DNA of 64,000 nucleotides, from positions 62,001 through 126,000 of the forward strand of contig JAEUQA010000013.1 in NCBI GenBank assembly GCA_016789845.1, written 5' to 3'. Every line of letters starts with the position of its first letter. Within the stretch, counting starts at the first letter, position 1. Shown here one piece after another: positions 43,990 through 52,100 of this stretch. Made by a program: the position numbers and the translations under genes. A model generated the notes under the pieces. That model saw only the letters and a program-made list of their open reading frames with translations. It had not been told where the DNA came from and did not search any database. Origin of the DNA: Chromatiales bacterium (GTDB lineage: Bacteria; Pseudomonadota; Gammaproteobacteria; Steroidobacterales; GCA-2729495).

Positions 43990-44945
43990 CGCCGGCGCTC
44001 CGCGGCCGGCAGGCGGCTGATCCGCACCGCCTGCTGGGAATCCGCGCCGAGCCGCAACTCCGCCGCCTCAAACAGCCGGTCGACCAGGTAGTACGGGGGC
44101 CGACTGCGGTAGTTCACCAACTCGACTTGGCCTTTCGGACCGACCGTGAAGAGCGGCGGGAGATCGCTGACCCCCGCCGGAAACTGGATATAGACCTTCT
44201 CCCCGTCATCGAAGGCCCGCAGCGGCCGCCAGGCGGGGCTGTCGCCGCTGATGCTGTAGCGAAAGTTCAGCCGCTCCAATGCCACGCCAGTGGCGACCGG
44301 CGCCACGGCCTGCGCGCTGGCCGTACTGGTCTTGAGCATCGCCAGTCGGTCCAGCGGGTAGCGCCAGGCCACCGCGGCAATCCAGGTGTCCGGGGTGGCG
44401 GTCAGCTCCAGGTGATAACTGCGGCGGTTGGTGTGAATGACCAGGTTGGTGGTCAGATCCGGGCGAACCGGTTTGACGAGCACGTGGACCCGCTCCTCGG
44501 CACCCGAGCCACTTAAGGTGTCGCCAATGACCCACCGGACCGTGTCGCCAGCCGACACGGAGATCAAGGTCTCGCCGGCCTCGAGCGCGATGTCCGTCAC
44601 CCGCTCGGGGCTTAAGTAGACCTGGTACAAGGCATCCGGGCTGTAAGGCCACAGCTGCGTGGCGTTGACGTAGTTGTCGAGGGTCGGCTCGACTCGGGCC
44701 GCCTCGTGGGCCACGCCCACCGCGCCGCGCGGATCGACAGCACCGGGTTCGGCCGGTTTTAGTTTGAGCTGGCCGGGCAGTGGTAGCAGCTTCGGGACCT
44801 CCACCACTTCCACCGGCTTCGGCGGTTCCGGGAGCCGCGCGGCCAGTACCAGCTCGTCGGGCGGCGCTTCCAACGGGGGCGGCGTCGCACACGCGACCAG
44901 GGCACCGGACAGGGTCAGCAACACCAATAGATTTCGCACAGACAT
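43986..44945 (-). CDS. trbG: TrbG, VirB9-like outer-ring protein
   Basis: A 319-residue exported protein with a lipobox-like signal end (LSGALVACATPP). The VirB9 domain is seen in YSPDALYQVYLSPERVTDIA, LEAGETLISVSAGDTVRWVI, VLVKPVRPDLTTNLVIHTNR and YSISGDSPAWRPLRAFDDGE. It forms, with TrbI, the outer-membrane part of the channel. Six bases separate it from trbF. A lipid anchor could take the place of VirB7, for which no gene is seen. Confidence 0.92.
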   Translation of the reverse strand: MSVRNLLVLLTLSGALVACATPPPLEAPPDELVLAARLPEPPKPVEVVEVPKLLPLPGQLKLKPAEPGAVDPRGAVGVAHEAARVEPTLDNYVNATQLWPYSPDALYQVYLSPERVTDIALEAGETLISVSAGDTVRWVIGDTLSGSGAEERVHVLVKPVRPDLTTNLVIHTNRRSYHLELTATPDTWIAAVAWRYPLDRLAMLKTSTASAQAVAPVATGVALERLNFRYSISGDSPAWRPLRAFDDGEKVYIQFPAGVSDLPPLFTVGPKGQVELVNYRSRPPYYLVDRLFEAAELRLGADSQQAVRISRLPAAERRR

Positions 44946-44951
44946 ACTCCT

Positions 44952-45644
44952 TCAACCGGTCGCGTTCAGCTCCCGGCTCCAGTTCAGACCATCGACATAA
45001 ATTCCTAAGGGGTTCTGACGCAGCCGCTGCTCGTCCCGCGGCGGATTGAGCAGGACAGTGAGAATGGCCGTCCAGCGCTCGGTGGTGGCCAGCGCCCCGT
45101 TGGCGTACGCGCGCTCGAGCCACCGCACCTGAAACGAGTTCTCCGAGGCCCGGACCACACTGGTGACCTCAACCGCCACCGACGTTTGCCCGACCCGGGC
45201 GAAGGGGTCGTTGGTGCGGGCGTAGTCGTTGAGCGTGGCCGCGCCGCGATCCGTGACCGTGTCATAGGCGGCCAGCCAGTTGTCCCGGAGCACGATCGGA
45301 TCGATGGAGCGGGACCGCACGCGGCGAATGAACTGCTCCAGGTGGTAGGCGAGTTGCGCTTCGCTGGGCCGGTAGGTCTCGGTGGCGGGCCCCACCGCCC
45401 GCACGGCACCCAGCCGGTCGACCTCCACCACGTAGGGCGTGATGGTCGAGCGGCCGAGCTGGGCCAGCAGCCCGCCCGCGATGAATCCCGAGAGGATCAG
45501 ACAGCCAAAGGCCATCCGCCGCCAGTTCAGCGCCTGGACGCGGGCGCCGCCGATGCGCTCGTCCCAGAGCTGCTGAGCAGACTGATAGGGCGTCGCCGGT
45601 GGCGGCGTGGTCGAGTAACGGACACTGGGTCGTCGAAAGCGCAC
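44952..45644 (-). CDS. trbF: TrbF, VirB8-like assembly protein
   Basis: A 230-residue inner-membrane protein with one membrane helix (MAFGCLILSGFIAGGLLAQL, residues 46-65) and a periplasmic NTF2-like VirB8 domain (VDRLGAVRAVGPATETYRPS, later SFQVRWLERAY, ATTERWTAILTVLLNPPRDE). The start is GTG 45644, three bases after trbL. It nucleates assembly of the channel in the VirB8 model. Confidence 0.92.
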   Translation of the reverse strand: MRFRRPSVRYSTTPPPATPYQSAQQLWDERIGGARVQALNWRRMAFGCLILSGFIAGGLLAQLGRSTITPYVVEVDRLGAVRAVGPATETYRPSEAQLAYHLEQFIRRVRSRSIDPIVLRDNWLAAYDTVTDRGAATLNDYARTNDPFARVGQTSVAVEVTSVVRASENSFQVRWLERAYANGALATTERWTAILTVLLNPPRDEQRLRQNPLGIYVDGLNWSRELNATG

Positions 45645-45647
45645 GGT

Positions 45648-46856
45648 TCAGTCCTCCTGGCGTAGTGAAGGGTTGGCACCGGCACCGCCGGCGTCCGCGC
45701 CGCGCACGGTGTGGGCGGCGGTTGCAATTCCGTGAGTCATGGTCTGGCGGGACGCGAACTGGCGCGCCCAGCCCGGTGCCGCGCTGCTGCTGGCACTGGC
45801 TGGCGGCCCGCCGCCCGTGGCTGCCCTCGATGCGCCGGCCAGGGCGCTGCCGGCGCCAGACGCGGGTGCCGCTCGGCCACCACCGGTCATGGCCGCCACG
45901 GCGTTGGCCGCGCGCGCTTTCAGCCCGCTGGCGGCCTGCAGGCCGGCACTCGCCCCACCGGCAGCCAGGCGCGATCCGCCTGCCACGGCAGCGCCACCCG
46001 CCACCGCGAGGCCCGTGGCCGCCAGCGCCGTGCCGGCCGCCGCGCCGGCGCCCAGTTGCGGGGCACCAGACACGAGGCCAGCAGCGATGCCCGGACCGTA
46101 GATGCCGAGCCCGAACAGGGCCAGGGCGCCGAGCATGGTGGCCAGCGCCACGTCGAGGCTCGGGTCGGCGCCGGTGGGCGCCGTGAACTCACCAAAGATC
46201 CCACTGCCGATGCCAACAATCACCGCCAGCACGAGCACCTTGATCCCGGAGGCCACCACGTTGCCGAGCACCCGCTCGGCGAGGAACGCCGTCCGGTTCC
46301 ACAGGGCAAAGGGCACCAGAATGAAGCCTGCGAGGGTCGTCAACTTGAACTCGATGAGCGTCACGAACAGCTGCACCGCCAGAACAAAGAAACTGACGAT
46401 CACCACCAGCCAGGCGAGGAACAGCACGGCGATACTGTCGATGTTCAGGAACACCTCCGGGAAACCGGCGAGAGTCCCGATCTGGGCGAGCAGCGGCCGA
46501 CCCGCCTCGACACCCACCGCGGCGAGGCGCCCCGGCTGCAGCAGCTCCGCTTCCGTCAGCGCAGACCCGGTCGCGGTGAGCCCGAGTCCGGCAAAGGAGT
46601 GAAAGAGGATGCCGGACAGCTGGTTGAAGTTATTGAGAATGAAAGCGAAGGCCCCGACGTAGAGAATCTTCTTCAGCAGCTTCGCGATGACGTCATCGGT
46701 ACCCCCCATCGCCCAGAACAGGCCGGCGAGCGTCACGTCGAGGGCCACCAGGATGCCGGTCAGCCAGGCCACCTCCCCGCCCAGCAGGCCAAACCCTGAG
46801 TCGATGTACTGGGTGAAGATCGCCAGGAAGCGGTCGATGACGCCGAGATTGTCCAT
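45648..46856 (-). CDS. trbL: TrbL, VirB6-like inner-membrane channel protein
   Basis: A 402-residue polytopic protein with five or six membrane segments in the first 260 residues (VAWLTGILVALDVTLAGLFW, ILYVGAFAFILNNF, AVLFLAWLVVIVSFFVLAVQ, FALWNRTAFLAERVLGNVVA). The C-terminal third is low in complexity, Ala/Gly/Ser-rich, as in other TrbL/VirB6 proteins. It lies 35 bases after trbJ; there is no room for trbK, the entry-exclusion gene found here in RP4. Confidence 0.9.
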   Translation of the reverse strand: MDNLGVIDRFLAIFTQYIDSGFGLLGGEVAWLTGILVALDVTLAGLFWAMGGTDDVIAKLLKKILYVGAFAFILNNFNQLSGILFHSFAGLGLTATGSALTEAELLQPGRLAAVGVEAGRPLLAQIGTLAGFPEVFLNIDSIAVLFLAWLVVIVSFFVLAVQLFVTLIEFKLTTLAGFILVPFALWNRTAFLAERVLGNVVASGIKVLVLAVIVGIGSGIFGEFTAPTGADPSLDVALATMLGALALFGLGIYGPGIAAGLVSGAPQLGAGAAAGTALAATGLAVAGGAAVAGGSRLAAGGASAGLQAASGLKARAANAVAAMTGGGRAAPASGAGSALAGASRAATGGGPPASASSSAAPGWARQFASRQTMTHGIATAAHTVRGADAGGAGANPSLRQED

Positions 46857-46891
46857 GGATCAGAACCGAGTGAGTGCGGGTCAGTGAAGGG

Positions 46892-47620
46892 CTACGGCGC
46901 GAACATTTCGACGGTGGCGGGCGTGTAACGCGTGCCGTCACCGAGAAACTTCACGCGCACGGCCCGGGCCCGCTCGGCCGCGGCCACGGTCCGCGCCGAT
47001 TCGGTCGCGACCGCCCGCCCTTCGCTGATCGCGAGCTGCTGGGCCTGCAGCTGCTGGCGGATGGACAGCGCTAACAACTGATTGCCGGCCTGAGTCGCCT
47101 CCAGGGCGCCGGCGGCGCCCTGACTGCGGGTGACGAGATCCCCCAGCACCGACTCGTCGGTCCGGAAGTTCTCCTGCACCTGAGCCTGAACCCGCACCGC
47201 GGTGCGCAGGGCTTCAAGCGAGTTGCGCCAGTGCTCGCGAGCATCGGTGAGCAACTGCGAACCCGTGACCGTGCGGGCGTAGGTGTCGGGATAGAGGGTG
47301 GCAAACTGCGTTTCCACCTGCGTGACCTGGAACGCCAGACCCCGCGCTTCGGCGATGAGCCGGTCGGTGGCAGCCAGCGCGACCCGCAAGTCATTCAGCG
47401 CATTGAAATCCAGCGCGCGGAGATTGCGCGCCTGGTTCTGCAGCATCAGTGCCTCGTTCTGCAGCTGATGGATCTGGTTGTTCACCTGTTGCAAGGTGCG
47501 AGTCGCGGTCAACAGGTTCTGCGTGAAGTTCGACGCGTCGAAGACGGGGAATGCGTGGGCCGGTCCGGCCGTCAGGCCGACCAGCACCATGAGGGCAACG
47601 GTGTTTTTGATGGCGTTCAT
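46892..47620 (-). CDS. trbJ: TrbJ, VirB5-like pilus-associated protein
   Basis: A 242-residue periplasmic protein with signal peptide (MNAIKNTVALMVLVGLTAGP, AHA cleavage) and long amphipathic helices (TRTLQQVNNQIHQLQNEALM, RQQLQAQQLAISEGRAVATE), as in VirB5/TrbJ minor pilins. ATG 47620 is chosen because of the signal peptide; it overlaps the trbE stop by four bases. Confidence 0.92.
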   Translation of the reverse strand: MNAIKNTVALMVLVGLTAGPAHAFPVFDASNFTQNLLTATRTLQQVNNQIHQLQNEALMLQNQARNLRALDFNALNDLRVALAATDRLIAEARGLAFQVTQVETQFATLYPDTYARTVTGSQLLTDAREHWRNSLEALRTAVRVQAQVQENFRTDESVLGDLVTRSQGAAGALEATQAGNQLLALSIRQQLQAQQLAISEGRAVATESARTVAAAERARAVRVKFLGDGTRYTPATVEMFAP

Positions 47621-50061
47621 GAGGATCTCCCGGTTGAGGTGATGGAGGGAAAGTTCTCGGCGAGCACCGCGGCCCAGGCCAGGCCCCGGTGGCGCAGCCA
47701 CGCCGCGGCAAACTGCGCTGCGGCAGGCGGCGTGTGGAATGACTCACATATAGAGTCGATGGCCCGCTGGTCGGCGGGGGTCGAGGCGCCGGCGAATGCC
47801 AGGGCGATGGGCCCGAGGTCCAGGTCGAAGAGCCGGGCGCCGAGCGCTGACTGGTAGTAGTACTCGCGCTTGGGTGTGGCCCGGGCAATGATCCCGATCT
47901 GCCGGTCGTTGAGCCCGAAGCCCTGGTAGATCGTCTTGAGCTGGGGCTCGGTGGCCTGGGGCGAGGGCAGAAAGATCCGGCTCGGGCAGCTCTCGATCAG
48001 CGCCGGCGCAATCGACGAGCGCCCGATGTCCGCCAGGGACTGGGTGGCGAAGATCACTGATACGTTGCGCTTGCGGAGCGTCTTCAACCACTCGCGGATC
48101 CGCCCGGCGAAGGCCGGGTCGTCCAGAAACACCCAGGCCTCGTCGAGGATCAGCAAGGTCGGCGCGCCGTCGAAGCGCGCCTCCAGCCGATGAAAAAGAT
48201 ACGTCAACACCGGCAGCACGGCGCTCTTGCCGTGCATGAGGGCTTCCATCTCGAAGCCCTGCACGTCGGATGCACCCAGCCGGTCCTGATCCGCGTCGAG
48301 CAACCGCCCGTGGGCACCGCTCAGCGTGTAGGGCTGGAGCGCCTGGCGCAGGTCATGGGACTGCAGCAGGATCGAGAGCCCGGTCAGCGTGCGTTCCGCC
48401 GGTGGGGCGGACGAGAGGCTGCCGAGGGCCGACCACACGGCGTCCTTGACGGCGGGGGTCAGTTCCACACCTTCGTGGACCAGCAGCGTGGCCAGCCACT
48501 CGGCCGCCCAGGCACGCTCGGTGGAGTCATCAATGCGAGCGAGCGGCTGAAAGGCGATCGCGCCCTCCGCGCCCAAGTCATAGTGCTCGCCACCGAGCCC
48601 GAGGACCGTGGCGCGCACCGAACCGCCCTTGTCGAAGATGAAGAGTCGCGCACCCGGGTAGCGGCGGAACTGCAGGGCGAGCATGGCGAGCAGCACGGAC
48701 TTGCCGGCGCCGGTGGGGCCCACTACCAGGGTGTGCCCCACGTCGCCCACGTGGGTCACCAGCCGAAACGGCGTGGCCCCGCCGGTGCGGGTGACCATGA
48801 GCGGCGCGCCGTTGAGGTGCGCGTTGCGCTCTGGCCCGGCCCAGACCGCGGAAAACGGCATGAGGTGGGCCAGATTAAGCGTCGAGATCAGCGGCTGACG
48901 GACGTTGGCGTAGACCTGTCCCGGTATTGACGAGAGCCAGGCTTCCACCGCGTTGAAGGACTCGGGGACCGTCACAAAGCCCCGGCCCTGAATCACCCGC
49001 TCCACGGCTTTGCGCTGCTCGTCGGCCGCGGCTGGGTCGGGATCGCTCACCACCACGGTGGCCGTCACGTAGCCGTAAGCGACCGCATCACTGCCCAGCT
49101 CCTGGAGCGCCCGGTCCGCGTCGGCCGCCTGGTTGTCGGCGTCCGAGTCCACCAGGGGACTCGCCTCCTGAGTCAGCGTCTCGCGCAGCATCGCCACCAG
49201 ACCCTTGCGCTTGCTGAACCAGTGGCGGCGGAGCGTGGTGAGTTCGTGCTCGGCGGCCGCCTTGTCCAGGCACAGAAAGCGCGTGGTCCAGCGGTACGCA
49301 AAGCCGAGGTGATTGAGGTCATCGAGCAATCCCGGCCAGGTGGTCGCCGGAAAGCCCCGCACGGTCAGCACCCGCAGGTGCGCGTTCCCCAGCATCGGGC
49401 TCAAGCCCCCGGCCAACGGCGCGTCCGCCAGTAGCGCATCCAGATGAAACGGCACGTCGGGCACCGCCACCGGGTGACGAGTGCTTGAGACGCAGGCGTG
49501 CAGGTAGGTCAGCGTCTCCCCGTCGGTGAGCCACTGCACTTCGGGCAGCGCACTCTCCAGGAGCGACAACAACCGGTCGGTGGCGGTCACGAAGGCGGCC
49601 AGCTGCTCCCGCCAGTCAACGCTGGCCCGCGCCGGCTGCTCGAACAGCCACTGGGTGGCTCGCGCCCGAGACTCGGGCGGCGGCAGCCAAACCAGGGTCA
49701 GGTGGTAAGCGCTCTCGAAGTGCGACCCTGCCGACTCGAAGGCGGCCCGGCGCTCTTCGTCCACCATCAGGGACAGCGCGTCTGGAAAATCCTCCACCGG
49801 GTAAGCCGCCGCCGGTCGCCGGGCGGCCTCCACGCCCAAGGCCCAGCCGGAGCCGAGACGCTTCAGGGCGTTGTTGAGACGCGCGGTCGCGGCCAGTAGT
49901 TCGCTCTCACTGGCACTGTCCAGGTCCGGCCCGCGAAACTTGGCCGTGCGCTGGAAGGCGCCGTCCTTGTTCAAGACGACCCCCGGGGCCACCAGCCCCG
50001 CCCAGGGCAGGTAGTCGGCCAAAGCGCGCGGTCGCCTCTGATACTCAGCTAAAGACAACAC
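47617..50061 (-). CDS. trbE: TrbE, VirB4-like ATPase
   Basis: An 814-residue cytoplasmic/inner-membrane ATPase that powers pilus assembly and substrate transfer. The CagE/TrbE N-terminal domain covers about 1-400. The Walker A motif is VVGPTGAGKSVLLAML near residue 450 and Walker B is LLILDEAWVFLDDP, followed by SVIFATQSLADIG. Starts at GTG 50061 (MLSLAEYQRRPRALADYLPW), three bases after trbD. Length is normal. Confidence 0.95.
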   Translation of the reverse strand: MLSLAEYQRRPRALADYLPWAGLVAPGVVLNKDGAFQRTAKFRGPDLDSASESELLAATARLNNALKRLGSGWALGVEAARRPAAAYPVEDFPDALSLMVDEERRAAFESAGSHFESAYHLTLVWLPPPESRARATQWLFEQPARASVDWREQLAAFVTATDRLLSLLESALPEVQWLTDGETLTYLHACVSSTRHPVAVPDVPFHLDALLADAPLAGGLSPMLGNAHLRVLTVRGFPATTWPGLLDDLNHLGFAYRWTTRFLCLDKAAAEHELTTLRRHWFSKRKGLVAMLRETLTQEASPLVDSDADNQAADADRALQELGSDAVAYGYVTATVVVSDPDPAAADEQRKAVERVIQGRGFVTVPESFNAVEAWLSSIPGQVYANVRQPLISTLNLAHLMPFSAVWAGPERNAHLNGAPLMVTRTGGATPFRLVTHVGDVGHTLVVGPTGAGKSVLLAMLALQFRRYPGARLFIFDKGGSVRATVLGLGGEHYDLGAEGAIAFQPLARIDDSTERAWAAEWLATLLVHEGVELTPAVKDAVWSALGSLSSAPPAERTLTGLSILLQSHDLRQALQPYTLSGAHGRLLDADQDRLGASDVQGFEMEALMHGKSAVLPVLTYLFHRLEARFDGAPTLLILDEAWVFLDDPAFAGRIREWLKTLRKRNVSVIFATQSLADIGRSSIAPALIESCPSRIFLPSPQATEPQLKTIYQGFGLNDRQIGIIARATPKREYYYQSALGARLFDLDLGPIALAFAGASTPADQRAIDSICESFHTPPAAAQFAAAWLRHRGLAWAAVLAENFPSITSTGRSS

Positions 50062-50064
50062 CGG

Positions 50065-50328
50065 TCAGACCTCCAGGTGTGTCGGGTACTTGAGGTGCCG
50101 GGCAAACACCTCCAGAAACTGCGGGTCGGTTTTCGCCCCCCAGACCGCCAGCGTGTGTCCGACCACCGCCAGCACGGCGCCCAGGACCCAGAACTGCAGC
50201 CCGATGCCCACCGCGGCGGCCAGCGTGCCGCTGACAATCGCCAGCGGCCGTGGCGCCCCGCCGAGCAGGATCGGCTCGGTCAGTGAGCGGTGCAGCGGCA
50301 CTTCAAAGCCGTCGGTTAGGTCCGTCAC
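50065..50328 (-). CDS. trbD: TrbD, VirB3-like membrane protein
   Basis: An 87-residue inner-membrane protein with the VirB3 pattern: VPLHRSLTEPILLGGAPRPL, then two membrane segments (LAIVSGTLAAAVGIGLQFWV, LGAVLAVVGHTLAVWGAKTD) and the conserved end FLEVFARHLKYP. Starts at GTG 50328, overlapping the trbC stop by four bases. Confidence 0.92.
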   Translation of the reverse strand: MTDLTDGFEVPLHRSLTEPILLGGAPRPLAIVSGTLAAAVGIGLQFWVLGAVLAVVGHTLAVWGAKTDPQFLEVFARHLKYPTHLEV

Positions 50329-50657
50329 GCGACCAGCGCCCCGCCGGCGAAGCTGAAGAAGCTCAGGAAGAACGTCGAGGCGGCAAAGGCGATCGACAGG
50401 CCGAAGACAATCTGAATCAGCCGTCGGAAACCGCCACTGGTGTCGCCAAACGCGAGCGTCAACCCCGTGACGATGATGACCATGACGGCGATGATTCGGG
50501 CCACCGGCCCCTGGACGGAGTCGAGCACCGCCTGCAGTGGTGCCTCCCAGGGCATATTGGAGCCGGCCGCCTGAGCCTGGGCGACGACCAGAAGGGACAG
50601 GGGCAGGAACAGCGCCCGCCGCACGAACGGCTGCAGTCCACAGTCAATTTTCAGCAT
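50325..50657 (-). CDS. trbC: TrbC, VirB2-like pilin
   Basis: A 110-residue prepilin with signal peptide (ALFLPLSLLVVAQAQAAG) and two hydrophobic helices (ARIIAVMVIIVTGLTLAFGD, IQIVFGLSIAFAASTFFLSF), the usual pilin layout. ATG 50657 has a GGGAG ribosome site six bases upstream and overlaps the trbB stop by 14 bases; ATG 50663 is the alternative. In RP4 the TrbC pilin is cyclised; whether this one is cannot be seen. Confidence 0.9.
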   Translation of the reverse strand: MLKIDCGLQPFVRRALFLPLSLLVVAQAQAAGSNMPWEAPLQAVLDSVQGPVARIIAVMVIIVTGLTLAFGDTSGGFRRLIQIVFGLSIAFAASTFFLSFFSFAGGALVA

Positions 50658-51645
50658 GAGCATCTCCCGGGGGTGTTTCGATAGGCTCCAGGTGATAACC
50701 GTCCGGGGTGAGCCCAACGACCCGGACAATATCTTCGATGCGCCGGCGCTGGCCGCGCCCGGCGATGAACACCACGACATCAACGGCCTCGGCGATCAGG
50801 GCGCGGGGCACGGTGATGACAGTTTCCTGAATGAGTTGTTCGAGGCGGGTCAGGGCGCCGCGCGCGGAGCCCGCGTGCAACGTGGCAATGCCGCCCGGAT
50901 GACCGGTGCCCCAGGACTTGAGCAGGTCGAGCGCCTCACTGCCCCGCACCTCCCCGACCACAATCCGATCGGGACGCAGGCGCAGCGTGGATCGGACCAG
51001 GTCGGCCATGGAAACCACGCCCGGGCGCGTGCGCAACGGCACGTGGTCGTCCGCCAGACACTGCAATTCAACAGTGTCTTCCAGGACAATGACCCGGTCG
51101 CCCGTTCTCGCCACTTCCTGCAGCAGCGCATTCGCGAGCGTGGTCTTGCCGGTGGAGGTGCCGCCGGCGATGACAATGTTGGCGCGACTCCAGACGGCAC
51201 CCTGTAGGAACGTGGCCTGCGCCTCGGTGAGGACGCCGGTCGTGACGTATCGGCTTAGGGGAATCACCCCAGCCGACCGTTTCCGAATTGCGAAGGTGGG
51301 CGCGCGCACGATCGGGGGCAGCACGCCCTCAAAACGCTCGCCCGTCTCGGGCAGTTCGGCCGAGACCAGCGGCGCCCCGGCGTGCACCTCCTGGTGCACG
51401 TGGGAGGCCACCAACCGGATGATCCGTTCGGCCGCAGCCGCCGGCATGGTGATTCCCGAGGGCGTGCGACCCGCACCCAGCCGGTCAAACCACAGCAAAC
51501 CGTCTGGGTTAAGGAGAATCTCCACGATGTCCGGATCGGCCAGCGCGCCGGCAATGACCGGCCCCAGCGCGCTGCGGAGCATGCGACTCTGCCGGTCCAG
51601 CACCTGAGCGGCGGACGTGAGCGGCGAAATCAGCGGCCCGGTCAT
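50644..51645 (-). CDS. trbB: TrbB, VirB11-like secretion ATPase
   Basis: A 333-residue cytoplasmic hexameric ATPase of the T4SS. Walker A is AGGTSTGKTTLANALL near residue 160; the Asp box (VIVLEDTVELQC), Walker B (PDRIVVGEVRGSEALDLLKS) and His box (GTGHPGGIATLHAGS) follow. Starts at ATG 51645, overlapping the CopG-like gene by four bases. Length is normal. Confidence 0.95.
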   Translation of the reverse strand: MTGPLISPLTSAAQVLDRQSRMLRSALGPVIAGALADPDIVEILLNPDGLLWFDRLGAGRTPSGITMPAAAAERIIRLVASHVHQEVHAGAPLVSAELPETGERFEGVLPPIVRAPTFAIRKRSAGVIPLSRYVTTGVLTEAQATFLQGAVWSRANIVIAGGTSTGKTTLANALLQEVARTGDRVIVLEDTVELQCLADDHVPLRTRPGVVSMADLVRSTLRLRPDRIVVGEVRGSEALDLLKSWGTGHPGGIATLHAGSARGALTRLEQLIQETVITVPRALIAEAVDVVVFIAGRGQRRRIEDIVRVVGLTPDGYHLEPIETPPGDAHAEN

Positions 51646-52100
51646 GGCACGTCCTCCGGTGGGCTCGGGTCCGGCGCGAAGAACTCCGCGTCCTCCGGCC
51701 GGATCTCGGCGTGGACGGCCTTGACCAGGCTCCCGCCCCGCTGCAGATGCCGGCCAAGCTGCTCGACGAACTGGGCAAAGCGCGCCGCGCCCTGGGCCCG
51801 GGCCCGCTCCTGATGTTCGGTCGGAATGGGGAGATTCGCCGCCAGCGTGTAGCGCACGAAGAGCGCCAGCGTCTCGAGCCCGATCTGCTGGTCGCGCTCC
51901 AGCCGTTCAAACTGGCGAGTCAGTCGGTCCAGGCGCGTGGCGATGGCCGCCTCCCGGCGGTCGGCACCCTCCGGCGACAGAAAGGCGGCCAGTGCGGCGG
52001 CAACGATGCTCGACTTGGACAAGCCCCGCATGGTCGCCAGCTCGGCCAGCCGGCGCTCGTGCTCCCGCTCAAGAAAGATGTTGAGGCGGGCCCGACTCAC
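51642..52100 (-). CDS. CopG/RHH-family protein between traG and trbB
   Basis: A 152-residue protein with an N-terminal ribbon-helix-helix domain (MSRARLNIFLEREHERRLAE, TMRGLSKSSIVAAALAAFL) and a helical C-terminal part (RLDRLTRQFERLERDQQIGL). Genes like this occur between traG and trbB in Tn4371-type elements and are annotated as CopG-family regulators. It may regulate the transfer operon or help TraG. GTG 52100 overlaps the traG stop by four bases. Confidence 0.85.
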   Translation of the reverse strand: MSRARLNIFLEREHERRLAELATMRGLSKSSIVAAALAAFLSPEGADRREAAIATRLDRLTRQFERLERDQQIGLETLALFVRYTLAANLPIPTEHQERARAQGAARFAQFVEQLGRHLQRGGSLVKAVHAEIRPEDAEFFAPDPSPPEDVP